This document shows, piece by piece, positions 1-9,400 of a stretch of 64,000 nucleotides of DNA; within the stretch, counting starts at the first letter, position 1; every line of letters begins with the position of its first letter. The stretch covers positions 15,819-79,818 of the forward strand of contig DBTM01000049.1 in assembly GCA_002307055.1 (NCBI GenBank), written 5' to 3'. Both the position numbers and the translations under genes were made by a program. The DNA comes from Clostridiales bacterium UBA1316 (lineage in GTDB: Bacteria; Bacillota; Clostridia; Oscillospirales; Oscillospiraceae). The notes below the pieces were generated by a model. That model had not been told where the DNA came from and did no database searches. It saw only the letters and a program-made list of their open reading frames with translations.

Positions 1-1116
1 TCGATAACAACAGTCCTGAAGAAAAACAAGCTCCTTATGCAAAGGACCTTCCCTAGCGGTGTGGACGATTACATTCTGGCCTATATGAATGGTTTGGGAA
101 AAGATGAAAGTGATTATCTTTCAACGCTTCAGGAAATAAACGCGATGCCCGCTCAGCCTGCAAACGACGCATCAGCGGCAGATGGCGAGGCAAATGAATA
201 CCTGTCACGCCTTGTCGGAAATATTTCACGCATCGCGGATTACTATAATTCATCCAACTGGGAAACGCCGATTGAACGGCTTGTTTTAACCGGTATCGGA
301 GCATCGGTCGCCGGACTCAAGGATGCGATTGCCGAATCGACAGGGCTGGCTGTTGCGTTCATGTTAAAGCTCGATAAGGTTTCGGCGCCAAGCAATCTGG
401 AGAGTGTACTGCCTTTATTCATTTCTTGTCTGGGCTGCTCCAACGATCCGGTAGATTTTATTCCGGAGAAGTATTCAAAGGCAAAGAAAAAAGAGGCAAA
501 TAAGAAGAAAGAATCCTTATCTTTCGGCGTCACTGTTTTAGTTATCGGTATTGTGGGTGCCGCGGCGCTTTCCGCTTCCGCTTTCTTCAGCTATATATCC
601 GCTCAGGATGAAAAGCAAAAAATCGAAAAGCAGGTAGCAGAGCTCGCCTATTCCGAAACAGTCTATAATAACGCTCTTGCGTATAATAAATTTAAAGACG
701 ATGTGTCGGTGCTTGAAAAAGCGATCAAATCCCCGAATGACGATTTGCGGCAGTTTATTGATGAGCTGGAGAAAAAAATGCCTTCAGAAATCAATATCCT
801 GTCGGCGAACTGCACCAAGACAGGGATCAACATGAATATAACCGTCCAGTCGAAGACGGCGGCGGCTAAGACGATCCAGCAGCTGCGTTCATTTGATTCA
901 ATCAGCGATATAGTCGTCGGACAGATTTCGGAGCTCGTTGATGAGAGCGGTAATAGATCAGTTTCTTTCTCGGTTGGCTGTACATACAGTTATGTGCCTT
1001 TTGCTCTCCCATCGCCGTCGCCGGCCGCCGCCAGTCCAGCTCCCAGTGCGAATCCTGCCGCCAGTCCGACAGATGAAGCGACCGCGCAGGTATCCGGCAA
1101 TGCGAAAAAAGGTTAG
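1..1116 (+). CDS. PilM-PilN fusion, type IV pilus inner-membrane platform (5' partial)
   Basis: The reading frame is open through the left edge, so the gene starts outside the window and the ATG at 37 is internal. The first ~130 visible residues resemble the C-terminal part of PilM, the actin-like cytoplasmic ATPase of type IV pili, including the glycine-rich RLVLTGIGAS motif. A lysine-rich linker (about residues 148-162 counted from position 37) is followed by one transmembrane segment, a coiled-coil stretch and a PilN-like periplasmic domain. The C-terminus is a low-complexity Pro/Ala/Ser tail. PilM and PilN are normally separate proteins that bind each other through the PilN N-terminus, so a fusion would fix that contact. 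The PilO-like gene follows after 12 nt with a GGAGGG ribosome binding site. The family call rests on order and topology as well as sequence. Confidence 0.72.
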   Translation, partial: SITTVLKKNKLLMQRTFPSGVDDYILAYMNGLGKDESDYLSTLQEINAMPAQPANDASAADGEANEYLSRLVGNISRIADYYNSSNWETPIERLVLTGIGASVAGLKDAIAESTGLAVAFMLKLDKVSAPSNLESVLPLFISCLGCSNDPVDFIPEKYSKAKKKEANKKKESLSFGVTVLVIGIVGAAALSASAFFSYISAQDEKQKIEKQVAELAYSETVYNNALAYNKFKDDVSVLEKAIKSPNDDLRQFIDELEKKMPSEINILSANCTKTGINMNITVQSKTAAAKTIQQLRSFDSISDIVVGQISELVDESGNRSVSFSVGCTYSYVPFALPSPSPAAASPAPSANPAASPTDEATAQVSGNAKKG

Positions 1117-1128
1117 GAGGGTACACAC

Positions 1129-1791
1129 ATGAGCTTATCAAAAAGAACGCTGAAATATATGCTGATGTTTTTAGGTGTGATTATTTTTCTGGCCGGTTAT
1201 TTTATGGTTTATATGGACTATTCGGATAAGACGGATGCCTTAAATACGGAGATCACGACGTTAAATGTCAAACTGGATAAATTGAAAGAATACTCAGCTA
1301 ATATTGCCCAATATAAGAGCACTATTGAAGAAGACAGGTCAGCCGTCAATGACACGCTGAGCAGATACAACAGTGTTGAAATGCCGGAAGATTTCATCAT
1401 GCTGGCGACGGACCTCGAGAATAACCTGGGACTTGACATCAGCACACTGTCCTTTACCAAGAGCCTTCCCGTTTTTACCATCACAGGCGTTAAGGACGCG
1501 GACGATTACAATGTCCCGCTCAAAACGGCAACTCTGACAGGATATAAAATTTCGTCGACAATCGGAGGCCAGATGAGTTACAGCCAGATGAAATTGGCGC
1601 TCGATTCCATCTGTTCTCAGAAAACCGTCACAAAGCTGGATAGCTTGAGTATTAACTTTGACAGTTCCACAGGGTATATAATGGGCAATTTTGCAATCGA
1701 CAAATATTACATCACGGGTAGAGACATACAGGAGCATCAGGCTGTTATACCGTTTACGCAGCTCGGTAAAAGCGTATTAATGGGCAGCTGA
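1129..1791 (+). CDS. PilO-like type IV pilus assembly protein
   Basis: This 220-residue protein has a short cytoplasmic N-terminus, one transmembrane segment (about residues 11-29), a coiled coil (about 33-85) and an extracytoplasmic alpha/beta domain. That is the PilO architecture. PilO pairs with PilN to form the alignment subcomplex between the membrane platform and the pilus. Its position directly after the PilM-PilN fusion supports the call more than any single motif, since PilO sequences are poorly conserved. Translation starts at an ATG 8-9 nt after GGAGGG. The prepilin-like genes follow after 37 nt, so it is probably in the same transcript. Confidence 0.65.
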   Translation: MSLSKRTLKYMLMFLGVIIFLAGYFMVYMDYSDKTDALNTEITTLNVKLDKLKEYSANIAQYKSTIEEDRSAVNDTLSRYNSVEMPEDFIMLATDLENNLGLDISTLSFTKSLPVFTITGVKDADDYNVPLKTATLTGYKISSTIGGQMSYSQMKLALDSICSQKTVTKLDSLSINFDSSTGYIMGNFAIDKYYITGRDIQEHQAVIPFTQLGKSVLMGS

Positions 1792-1828
1792 GCAAGCGCG
1801 TCGGTTTTGCGCGGAGGGAGATGGGACA

Positions 1829-3106
1829 ATGAAAATTAAGAGGGAGCTCGGCAATAAAGGCTTTTCGCTTCTGGAGCTCTTGGTTGGCATCACAATGCTT
1901 GCGATTATCGTTGTTCCGATCATGCACGCGTTTATAACCTCCTCGTCTACGACGAGCAGAGCTCAGGAAGTTCGCAATCAAACGGTTGCCGCGCAAAACG
2001 TGCTGGAATCGTATGAAGCAACAGATATCAGCACGATCATCAGCGGTATAAAAAAAGATGTTGCACCATTCGGCACCATAACCAGTGAGGCGGCGCAGGT
2101 TTTTGTGCATACTGCCGCTAACGGTTATCAGGAGGTTACAGACAGCAGCACGGAGGTTGCAGACGGGCCTCAATATAAGATCAACCTGCCCGGTATTACT
2201 GCCGGAAATAAAAAATACGACGCCGTGCTCCATATTGACGCGACACAGTACAGCGCCTTAAATGCTGAAGGTATTGTCGATTACAAGTCGATGGATGCCG
2301 TTTATATCCAGCCCAATGACGACTCCAGCCCGGACGTCTTGGCGGCAAAAGAATTCGCTTCCAAGGCGACAATAGAAAGCGGATATGACGTCGATTACAA
2401 TCAATTTCTCAATAGCGGTATACATCCTATGCGGAGAACAGTCACGATCACAATTAACAAGATTGGTGATCAGACTGGCGTCATCACGTGCAAAGCAGAT
2501 TTCAAATATATCATGACAGCTTACAGAGCGATAATTCCCAGTTATGTGTTGACTGACGGAACTGTCATACCGTCTTCCACACAGGATTTTAATGCAAACT
2601 ATGAGACTACGATATCCAGCGACTTTTACAGCGGGAATTATTCTGCCAGCGAGAACGGAATATACGGCCTCTATTTCTTTTTCAATCCCATTTTAACACC
2701 AAGCGTATCAGCGCTGGAGCCCGGCGATGATATTGAAGTCATCAACCGCGGTAATATCGATATGAGTGTCTACCTGATCAGGCAGACCGCTGCCAGCGGC
2801 TCATACAATCCCGACATTAACCTCAGAGAAAAGTATGACGAGACCAGGATACCACCCACACCTCATACTCAGATATATTACAATAAAGATCAGAACGAGT
2901 ATAAAACTTACACATTTCGTGTCGGTTTCTTACAGAGTTCCGGGAGCTATGTCGATTGGATTCGTGATTCGATTCTGTTCGACGGTAATCTCGTCGGCAC
3001 ACCAGCCAAGAACCGTCTTTATAAGGTGACAGTGGATATTTATAAACTTGGCACCGGTTTTTCAGGTACGCCTCTGGCGACATTCGACGCATCGTCATTA
3101 GAGTAA
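1829..3106 (+). CDS. Type IV prepilin-like protein (PilV/PulI-like minor pilin)
   Basis: The N-terminus is a class III signal: a basic leader ending in NKG, then FSLLELLVG with Phe at +1 and Glu at +5, then a hydrophobic helix. Prepilin peptidase should cut after the Gly and methylate the Phe. The mature part is about 410 residues, long for a minor pilin, with a C-terminal beta-rich region probably displayed outside. GGAGGGAG lies just upstream of the ATG. Its place among other prepilin genes suggests a minor (tip or initiating) pilin and not the major subunit. What the C-terminal domain binds cannot be told from the sequence. Confidence 0.75.
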   Translation: MKIKRELGNKGFSLLELLVGITMLAIIVVPIMHAFITSSSTTSRAQEVRNQTVAAQNVLESYEATDISTIISGIKKDVAPFGTITSEAAQVFVHTAANGYQEVTDSSTEVADGPQYKINLPGITAGNKKYDAVLHIDATQYSALNAEGIVDYKSMDAVYIQPNDDSSPDVLAAKEFASKATIESGYDVDYNQFLNSGIHPMRRTVTITINKIGDQTGVITCKADFKYIMTAYRAIIPSYVLTDGTVIPSSTQDFNANYETTISSDFYSGNYSASENGIYGLYFFFNPILTPSVSALEPGDDIEVINRGNIDMSVYLIRQTAASGSYNPDINLREKYDETRIPPTPHTQIYYNKDQNEYKTYTFRVGFLQSSGSYVDWIRDSILFDGNLVGTPAKNRLYKVTVDIYKLGTGFSGTPLATFDASSLE

Positions 3107-3141
3107 TTTTAGAATTAACACAACCGATTGAAGCAGATTGG

Positions 3142-5277
3142 ATGTTTCGTATGAAATGGTTCAGAGAAAAAAAGTATAATTTATATCAGGACAACAGAGG
3201 TTCGACCATTATTGTTGTGCTTGTTACGATGACGCTGCTGACCATTCTGGCCTCCGTATTGCTCTACCTCTCTCTCGTAAATTTGCAAATGAAAAGAATG
3301 GATAAAGCGGGGAAAGTCAATTTTTACAGCGCTGAAGCAGTCATGAACGAAATTCGGACCGGTGTTCAGGGAACAGTATCAGATGCGATTAAGGTTGCTT
3401 ATACCAGTATTCTAGTTAACTATAAATCATCAGCGGATGACACGCTGAAGCAGCAGCAGCTGCTGGAATTCAGAGAGACGTTTTTTGATAATCTTTATAA
3501 TAGTACGATTGCCTGCACAGATGGGCTTAAACCCCTTTTCGTACCTTTGGGAGCATCTTATAATTATGATCCAAGCGTACTCGCCGCATTCGTATCAGAC
3601 AGGGCAGGCGTCAATATCAGCAGCGGTGGAGCTGTGGAGCTTGTCAAGGACAGTGACGATAACCTGATCGGCATCATACTGAAGGCTGTGACAGTCGAAT
3701 ATGTACGCAATGGTTATGAGACCACAGTGACGGCCGATATCAAGATACAAGCGCCCGACCTGCCGTACACATCCACTTCCAGTAAGGATACAGCCATTCC
3801 AGATTTTGCAATCGTCGCCAGAGGTACGCTGCAACAGCTCCCCGGCGGGGGAGAGGTCGGCATTAAGGGCAATGTATATGCCGGGAATCTCACTGTCAAC
3901 GGTGATAACAACAAATTCAACGTACAAACCAGCCCCTATTTTGTTGTAAAAAACGCTGTTAATGTAATTAGCGGCACCTTGTCGCTCGATATGAACTCAT
4001 CTCTTTGGGCTCGGGATATTAAGCTCGATGTCGGCGGGAAAATCAATCTTGCCGGCGACGCGTATATCGCAAATGACTTGAATCTGCTGGGCAACGATAC
4101 GCAGGCTGTTCTCTCGGGCAGATATTACGGATATGGAAATGATCTGACTGACCCGGATAACAGCAGCTCCATCATCATCAATGGGAAAAACACACGCCTG
4201 GATATGAATCTGCGCATGCTGATGCTGGCCGGCCACAGCTTTATTAATTTTGGCACCGACATAAGCACTGACGCAAGCATTAACGTAATGATGGGTGAGT
4301 CCGTCTCGGTCAAAAGCAACCAAATGGCTTATCTCGTCCCCGATAATTGCCTGAAAAGCGGCTTTTCTAACCCTTATAAATACACAGGCACGCCTCCTGA
4401 TCCATCGGTACTTCAAGCCGCCGTGCTGCTGGATCAGAAGGTGAACGGCAAGGACCTCTCTACATATGGGATTACAAGCACAGTCAGCAACATCGCATAC
4501 ATACATAAAAATGTCGGTACGACCAATCTCATATATTTCTGCTTTAAATTCCCAAACTCCGACGCGGCAAATGCCTATTTTAAAGATTATTATAACGCGA
4601 ATGGTTCACTGATTCAAAAATATCTCAGCATTTACAGCGATGGCATCCTATTAAAGAACGACGCGACAAAGAGTCTTGCCGGTGGAGCTTTTACTTATGA
4701 TGAAGGTTCGCTCGGGCCAATCATCAGCGCCAACGGCACACCATCGCTCTCCATTGACGAAATTAAAAGCAGCTATAAAAACCTAAAAGTCACGCTCACA
4801 AGAACCGACAGCGGCAACGGCGCAGACTCGCCGTACGACTATTTTGTAAATGAGGATGAAATAAAAGACAATGTACCTGATGGGACGACGCTCACTTATC
4901 CGCTCGGCGGCACACCGAAGGTTGCTGTCATAAACAACTACAACTATCCTGATTACATTATAAATGCTGATGACAATAAAACCATCCATCTGATTATCGC
5001 GACAGGTAATGTCACTGTTATCGGAGAATATGTCGGTCTGATTTTAGCCGGCGGCAATATCACGCTCAGTAACGGGAGCATCAACACAGCCAACAGAACC
5101 GCTGTTGCCGATGCGCTGCAAGCACTGCTTCCGACAGGTGATGGAGCCAAGTATTATATATATCTGAATCCTCAATATATCTCACCGACGAATGTCAGTA
5201 CCAATACCACAGCCACAGAGATATGGGATATGAATACGCTGGTTTCCTATGAGAATTGGGCGAAAAATGAAAAGTAA
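3142..5277 (+). CDS. PilX/GspK-like large minor pilin-type protein
   Basis: A 711-residue protein with a prepilin-like N-terminus: basic leader ending in DNRG, then STIIVVLVT and a long hydrophobic helix. It lacks the Glu at +5 that most pilins have. GspK/PilX-type tip subunits commonly lack that Glu, and they are also unusually large. The mature region is mostly beta-rich and repetitive (about residues 220-430), consistent with a passenger domain at the tip. Two ATG codons (3142, 3151) are possible starts and neither has a strong ribosome binding site. The next gene begins close to or inside its 3' end, which indicates one operon. The tip role is inferred from the family pattern. Confidence 0.62.
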   Translation: MFRMKWFREKKYNLYQDNRGSTIIVVLVTMTLLTILASVLLYLSLVNLQMKRMDKAGKVNFYSAEAVMNEIRTGVQGTVSDAIKVAYTSILVNYKSSADDTLKQQQLLEFRETFFDNLYNSTIACTDGLKPLFVPLGASYNYDPSVLAAFVSDRAGVNISSGGAVELVKDSDDNLIGIILKAVTVEYVRNGYETTVTADIKIQAPDLPYTSTSSKDTAIPDFAIVARGTLQQLPGGGEVGIKGNVYAGNLTVNGDNNKFNVQTSPYFVVKNAVNVISGTLSLDMNSSLWARDIKLDVGGKINLAGDAYIANDLNLLGNDTQAVLSGRYYGYGNDLTDPDNSSSIIINGKNTRLDMNLRMLMLAGHSFINFGTDISTDASINVMMGESVSVKSNQMAYLVPDNCLKSGFSNPYKYTGTPPDPSVLQAAVLLDQKVNGKDLSTYGITSTVSNIAYIHKNVGTTNLIYFCFKFPNSDAANAYFKDYYNANGSLIQKYLSIYSDGILLKNDATKSLAGGAFTYDEGSLGPIISANGTPSLSIDEIKSSYKNLKVTLTRTDSGNGADSPYDYFVNEDEIKDNVPDGTTLTYPLGGTPKVAVINNYNYPDYIINADDNKTIHLIIATGNVTVIGEYVGLILAGGNITLSNGSINTANRTAVADALQALLPTGDGAKYYIYLNPQYISPTNVSTNTTATEIWDMNTLVSYENWAKNEK

Positions 5278-5332
5278 TACCAAACCGTGCAAGGCGCTTG
5301 CGCTTGGCAGCAGAAAAAAAGGAGCCGGAAGC

Positions 5333-5869
5333 TTGAAAAATGCCGGATATACACTCCTTGAAATGATTGTCGTTGTTGCGATACTGGCTGTCGGCTTAGC
5401 AATTGCCTCGATGTCTATCAACACAATTTTTTCACTTGAGATGAAGGAATGCACAAAAGAGTTAGGCAGCGAGCTCGGCAAGGAAAAAGTTGCGGCGATG
5501 ACCAGAATAGGCGACGTTTACATGCGGGTTTATAAAAAAAGCGACGGCGTTTATATTGACAAATTCGAGAACGGTCTTTTAGTTGAACAGGGCACAAAAA
5601 TCGGTAAAGCTAAAATTATTATAGAATATTATACAGACACAAGCCCGGACGCAAAGGCGACGCTGCTCGACTCCGATGGAATCATCATTGCCTTCAACAA
5701 GAACGACGGAAGCTTCAAGCTGATCGGCGACGCGTGGCATATGTATGATGATGCGTATAACCCAAAGTATCCTGACAAGTATTACACAAAGCTTGTCATA
5801 TCCAGCGCCAATAACAGCAGGACGATTGTGCTGTGGCCTGATACCGGCAAATTCACCATCTCCGGCTGA
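5333..5869 (+). CDS. FimT/GspH-like pseudopilin (TTG start)
   Basis: I place the start at the TTG at 5333, not at the upstream in-frame ATGs (5249, 5267). An AAAAAGGAG ribosome binding site lies 8 nt before the TTG, while the upstream ATGs have none and overlap the previous gene. This start gives a compact prepilin leader, MKNAG, then YTLLEMIVVVAIL with Glu at +5 and a hydrophobic helix. That is the size and form expected for a pilin signal. The protein is then 178 residues. Such small pseudopilins belong to the minor-pilin complex that primes pilus assembly. If the longer start were used, the leader would be 33 residues, unusual for the family. Confidence 0.75.
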   Translation: MKNAGYTLLEMIVVVAILAVGLAIASMSINTIFSLEMKECTKELGSELGKEKVAAMTRIGDVYMRVYKKSDGVYIDKFENGLLVEQGTKIGKAKIIIEYYTDTSPDAKATLLDSDGIIIAFNKNDGSFKLIGDAWHMYDDAYNPKYPDKYYTKLVISSANNSRTIVLWPDTGKFTISG

Positions 5870-5899
5870 TACGAGTTTAAGAGAAAGGAATGGTCAGGT

Positions 5900-6436
5900 A
5901 TGAAAAAACTGGGCAATAAAGGGTTCACGCTTATTGAAATGGCCATTGCTTTTTCAATTCTGGCTGTCGTCATGCTGACAGTCACACTCATTATCACGAC
6001 CAGCTCAAATACTTATAATATGGTCGCGACCGATATCAGCCTGCAGTATGAATCCCAGACAGCTATGAGCCAGATACAGGAATATATCATCGATTGCAAT
6101 GCTTATATGACCGTGAGCTGGGACAACAGTGTGCTCTATATATATACCAAAACTGATGACACGCATTATCAGGCATATATGTTCGCAAAAAAAGCGGATA
6201 CCGATGAATTATACTTTTACAAGAAAACGATAGAAACCGACAATTTATCGAATGATTCGAGTAAATTTACCTTTGCAGACGATACAGGCCAGCTGATGTC
6301 AAGCCATGTCACATCATTTTCTGCCGCCGTATCATCGGCGTCGGTTTCTGTGACGATCAATTACAAGTCGGGCAAGAAAACGTACAGCGGTCAACAGACA
6401 ATTGCTTTCAGAAATCCGGTTAACCCTATTTATTGA
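5900..6436 (+). CDS. PulJ/PilW-like prepilin
   Basis: A 178-residue protein with a textbook class III signal: KKLGNKG before the cut site, then FTLIEMAIAFSIL with Phe +1 and Glu +5. GAAAGGAATGG precedes the ATG. It is the fourth prepilin-type gene in a row (PilV/PulI-like, PilX/GspK-like, FimT/GspH-like and this one), which is the usual minor-pilin set of type IV pili and type II secretion systems. Its 3' end lies about 50 nt before the start of the very large next gene. The exact subunit assignment (PulJ or PilW) comes from gene order. Confidence 0.72.
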   Translation: MKKLGNKGFTLIEMAIAFSILAVVMLTVTLIITTSSNTYNMVATDISLQYESQTAMSQIQEYIIDCNAYMTVSWDNSVLYIYTKTDDTHYQAYMFAKKADTDELYFYKKTIETDNLSNDSSKFTFADDTGQLMSSHVTSFSAAVSSASVSVTINYKSGKKTYSGQQTIAFRNPVNPIY

Positions 6437-6488
6437 CATCGGCAGATACAAGGATAACCAACGGCTTCATGTAAAAAGGAGAACTAAA

Positions 6489-9400
6489 GTGCGCAGAACG
6501 AAAACAAAACGTATCGGAAAAATTATATTATCCGTTATTGCAGTCATAATGCTTATAGTGACGCTGACGTCTTTGGATTCGGCGACGATGACCGTTGAAG
6601 CAGCATCTCTGAAGCATATTGATGAAATTGTGGCGCAGAGCGGCACATTTAACATTCTTGAAATTGTACCGGATAAACAAGCGGCGTCCTTCGGCTATTA
6701 TATTGACGGGCAAGAACCGATTACATCAGCTGATTTTGATACATACCAGGATGGGACAACGCAAATAAACGGCTGGAAGGCAACGCTGACCAAGAAAACG
6801 TCTCCGGCTGACAGAACCAGCTTTGTCAATGACCTCTTTTCAAGGCTGAAAGCCAAAGGTGTTCTCGGAGATATCGGTGTTACGGCAGCTCCGCTTCAGA
6901 ATCTATATTATAACAATAACAGTTATTACACCGAATCATACCTCCCGGGTGACGTACCCGGCGGAACCCAGCTCCTGCTTTCCAAAACTGAAAGCAAAAC
7001 AGTAAACGGTACCTTTACTCCGACAGCTGACGGCGACTACAGAGCGGAATATAATTATACCAGCTTGGCGGCAAACGAAAACGGCGGGTATGTACAGAAT
7101 ATATCGAGGTTTGAATACACGGCGGATCCCACCGAAAGCGGCACCTACTATTACAGCCCGACGTTCTCATTAATTACGACCTCGTTAATAGCATCCGAAA
7201 CGGATTTATCAAAATGGGATAATGTTGCCGTCTATACGAAAACAAATGAAATTTACTCCGTTGACCCGGAGCATATTACGGTTGCCGACATTCTGGAAAA
7301 CGGCGGGTTTGATGCCAAAACAGAATATTATTATGTTAACCCGTCGCAGACCGGCTCACCTGGCAGCTTCAACTACGCCGCCATCGTGGATAAAACCGAT
7401 AATGACGACGCGCCGGGTGATGGGTTTATTGCGGCGACGTCAGGGCCGTCCTATTTCAAACGCATTATATCGAGCTATACATATGTCGGCACGGGCGGCA
7501 GCTATACTTATTCGGCGACGGGCAGCGATTCGAATACGGTTAATTTTAACAGTGTTTATTATAAGGGCGGCTTTACGAACAACAATCTGTTCAAGCAGCT
7601 GGTTTTTGGGTTGAATAGTGCAAATTATGACGCGCTCAATGTAACAGTGACCGTCAGAACGGCAAGTGAGGTTACAGCCGCAGATATCAGTACTGCCGGC
7701 ATGATTTATGTCTCCTCAGGTACCGACATAGCGAAGAGCGGTATGACAACGAGTTATACAGCGGAAGATATCCCGGACGCGCGTGCGGTTGACCTTTACA
7801 ATTATGCCGCCAATCAAAATCCGGTCATCATTGATTATGCCATTGTAAAAGGTGTAACGGCACCGGCTGATAACATTCAAAAGCTTTGCCTGCTCTGCCT
7901 GCAGTCGACGATAACAGCGACGACACAGACGAGCCTTTCCGGTTTAACTGTTGATACAGCGAAGCTGGCATATATAACGAGCGATGCCGATAAAACCTTT
8001 GTCAACAACAATATTTTCTGCTTCAACGCTTTTAACACAGACAGTACGGCGGCAGCGCCCGATATCAGTTCGCCGAAGACTAACGATATATTCACAATTG
8101 TATCTTCTTTATATAACCAATCCTTTGCGTCCGGTGTTTATACGAGCGGCTTTAGCGATGTGCTGGCGGAAATTCAGAATGAAAACTTTTTGAAGCAGAT
8201 TGCCGGCCAGACGAACCTGCTCCCTGAAAATGTGACCGTTTCCGCATCCGTCAGGCATATCATCAACTATAAAGGGCGCCGTCAAACGAACGCCAAGACA
8301 AGTATCAAGGTACTCGACCTTGAACCCGCGAAGGTGACGTCAGCCACATGGCTCACCCCCGCAACGGTCCAGAGCTGGATTACCGACCCGATTACCAAAA
8401 CCACACTCCCCGCATCGAGCATTACGATTGTCCATATGACAACAGGCGAGTTCGCCGGTAAGATTGAAGATATCAACGAAACGTATGATATGGTTTATAT
8501 CGGCGCGTCTACCGAAGCCTTGAACACCTCCAGCGGCAGTACTGTTTATAACGATTCGAACATGAACGGGCTTATATATTCGAATATCGGCGATACCTAT
8601 TACGCCAGCCTTGAGCTTACCGGTATCCGCTCACAGGATTATGTGACGGTCAATAACACAAAAGCGATAAACGGCGGAACCGGTACGACGGCAAACAAAT
8701 TCCGCTTTTCCGGTAATGACATTACGAAGACGAAAGTGGCTGATCTGAAGAAATTCGCCATGGCCGGTTATCCGATTGTAGTGGCGGACAGCTTGGTAAC
8801 GGGCAGTGCCATCAATGGAAATACAGTAGACAACAGTTCTTATATGTATGAGGCGTTATCCGGAACTTTTGGAACTTACGCGAACGTTATTAATCAGGGA
8901 TATGCCGTAAACAATGATACGACGGTCATTAAGTACCTGAATGTTTCCAAGCCGGCAGTGAATATCACAACGAAACCGGTTGATTATGCAAGTGACAGCA
9001 GCGCTTCCATCACTGTCGATTCGAATGATGGGTATTATTATCTTAAATATGTGTTTTCCATCAGCAATGTCACCGACTCGACACCGATATCGACGACATA
9101 TGACTGCAGGCTCTATATCGATCTCAACGCGGACGGCAGATATTCCGACAATGAGGAGCTCAGCGATATTGAAGTCCATCAAGCATCCGATGGGACACTG
9201 GTCCTTCCTTTGACAGATACCGACGGGAAAGAGTATTACGCGCTCTCAGCCGATATCCAGTATCAGGTCACCCGGCAGATGCCAAGCACTTATGTCGGCA
9301 TTATCCCATGGAAGCTTGAAGTTATTAAGAATGGTGCCGACCAGATCCACGCGTCTTCTCAGGGATATACGCGGATTGCTTCGGTTAACGCTGAAACAAT

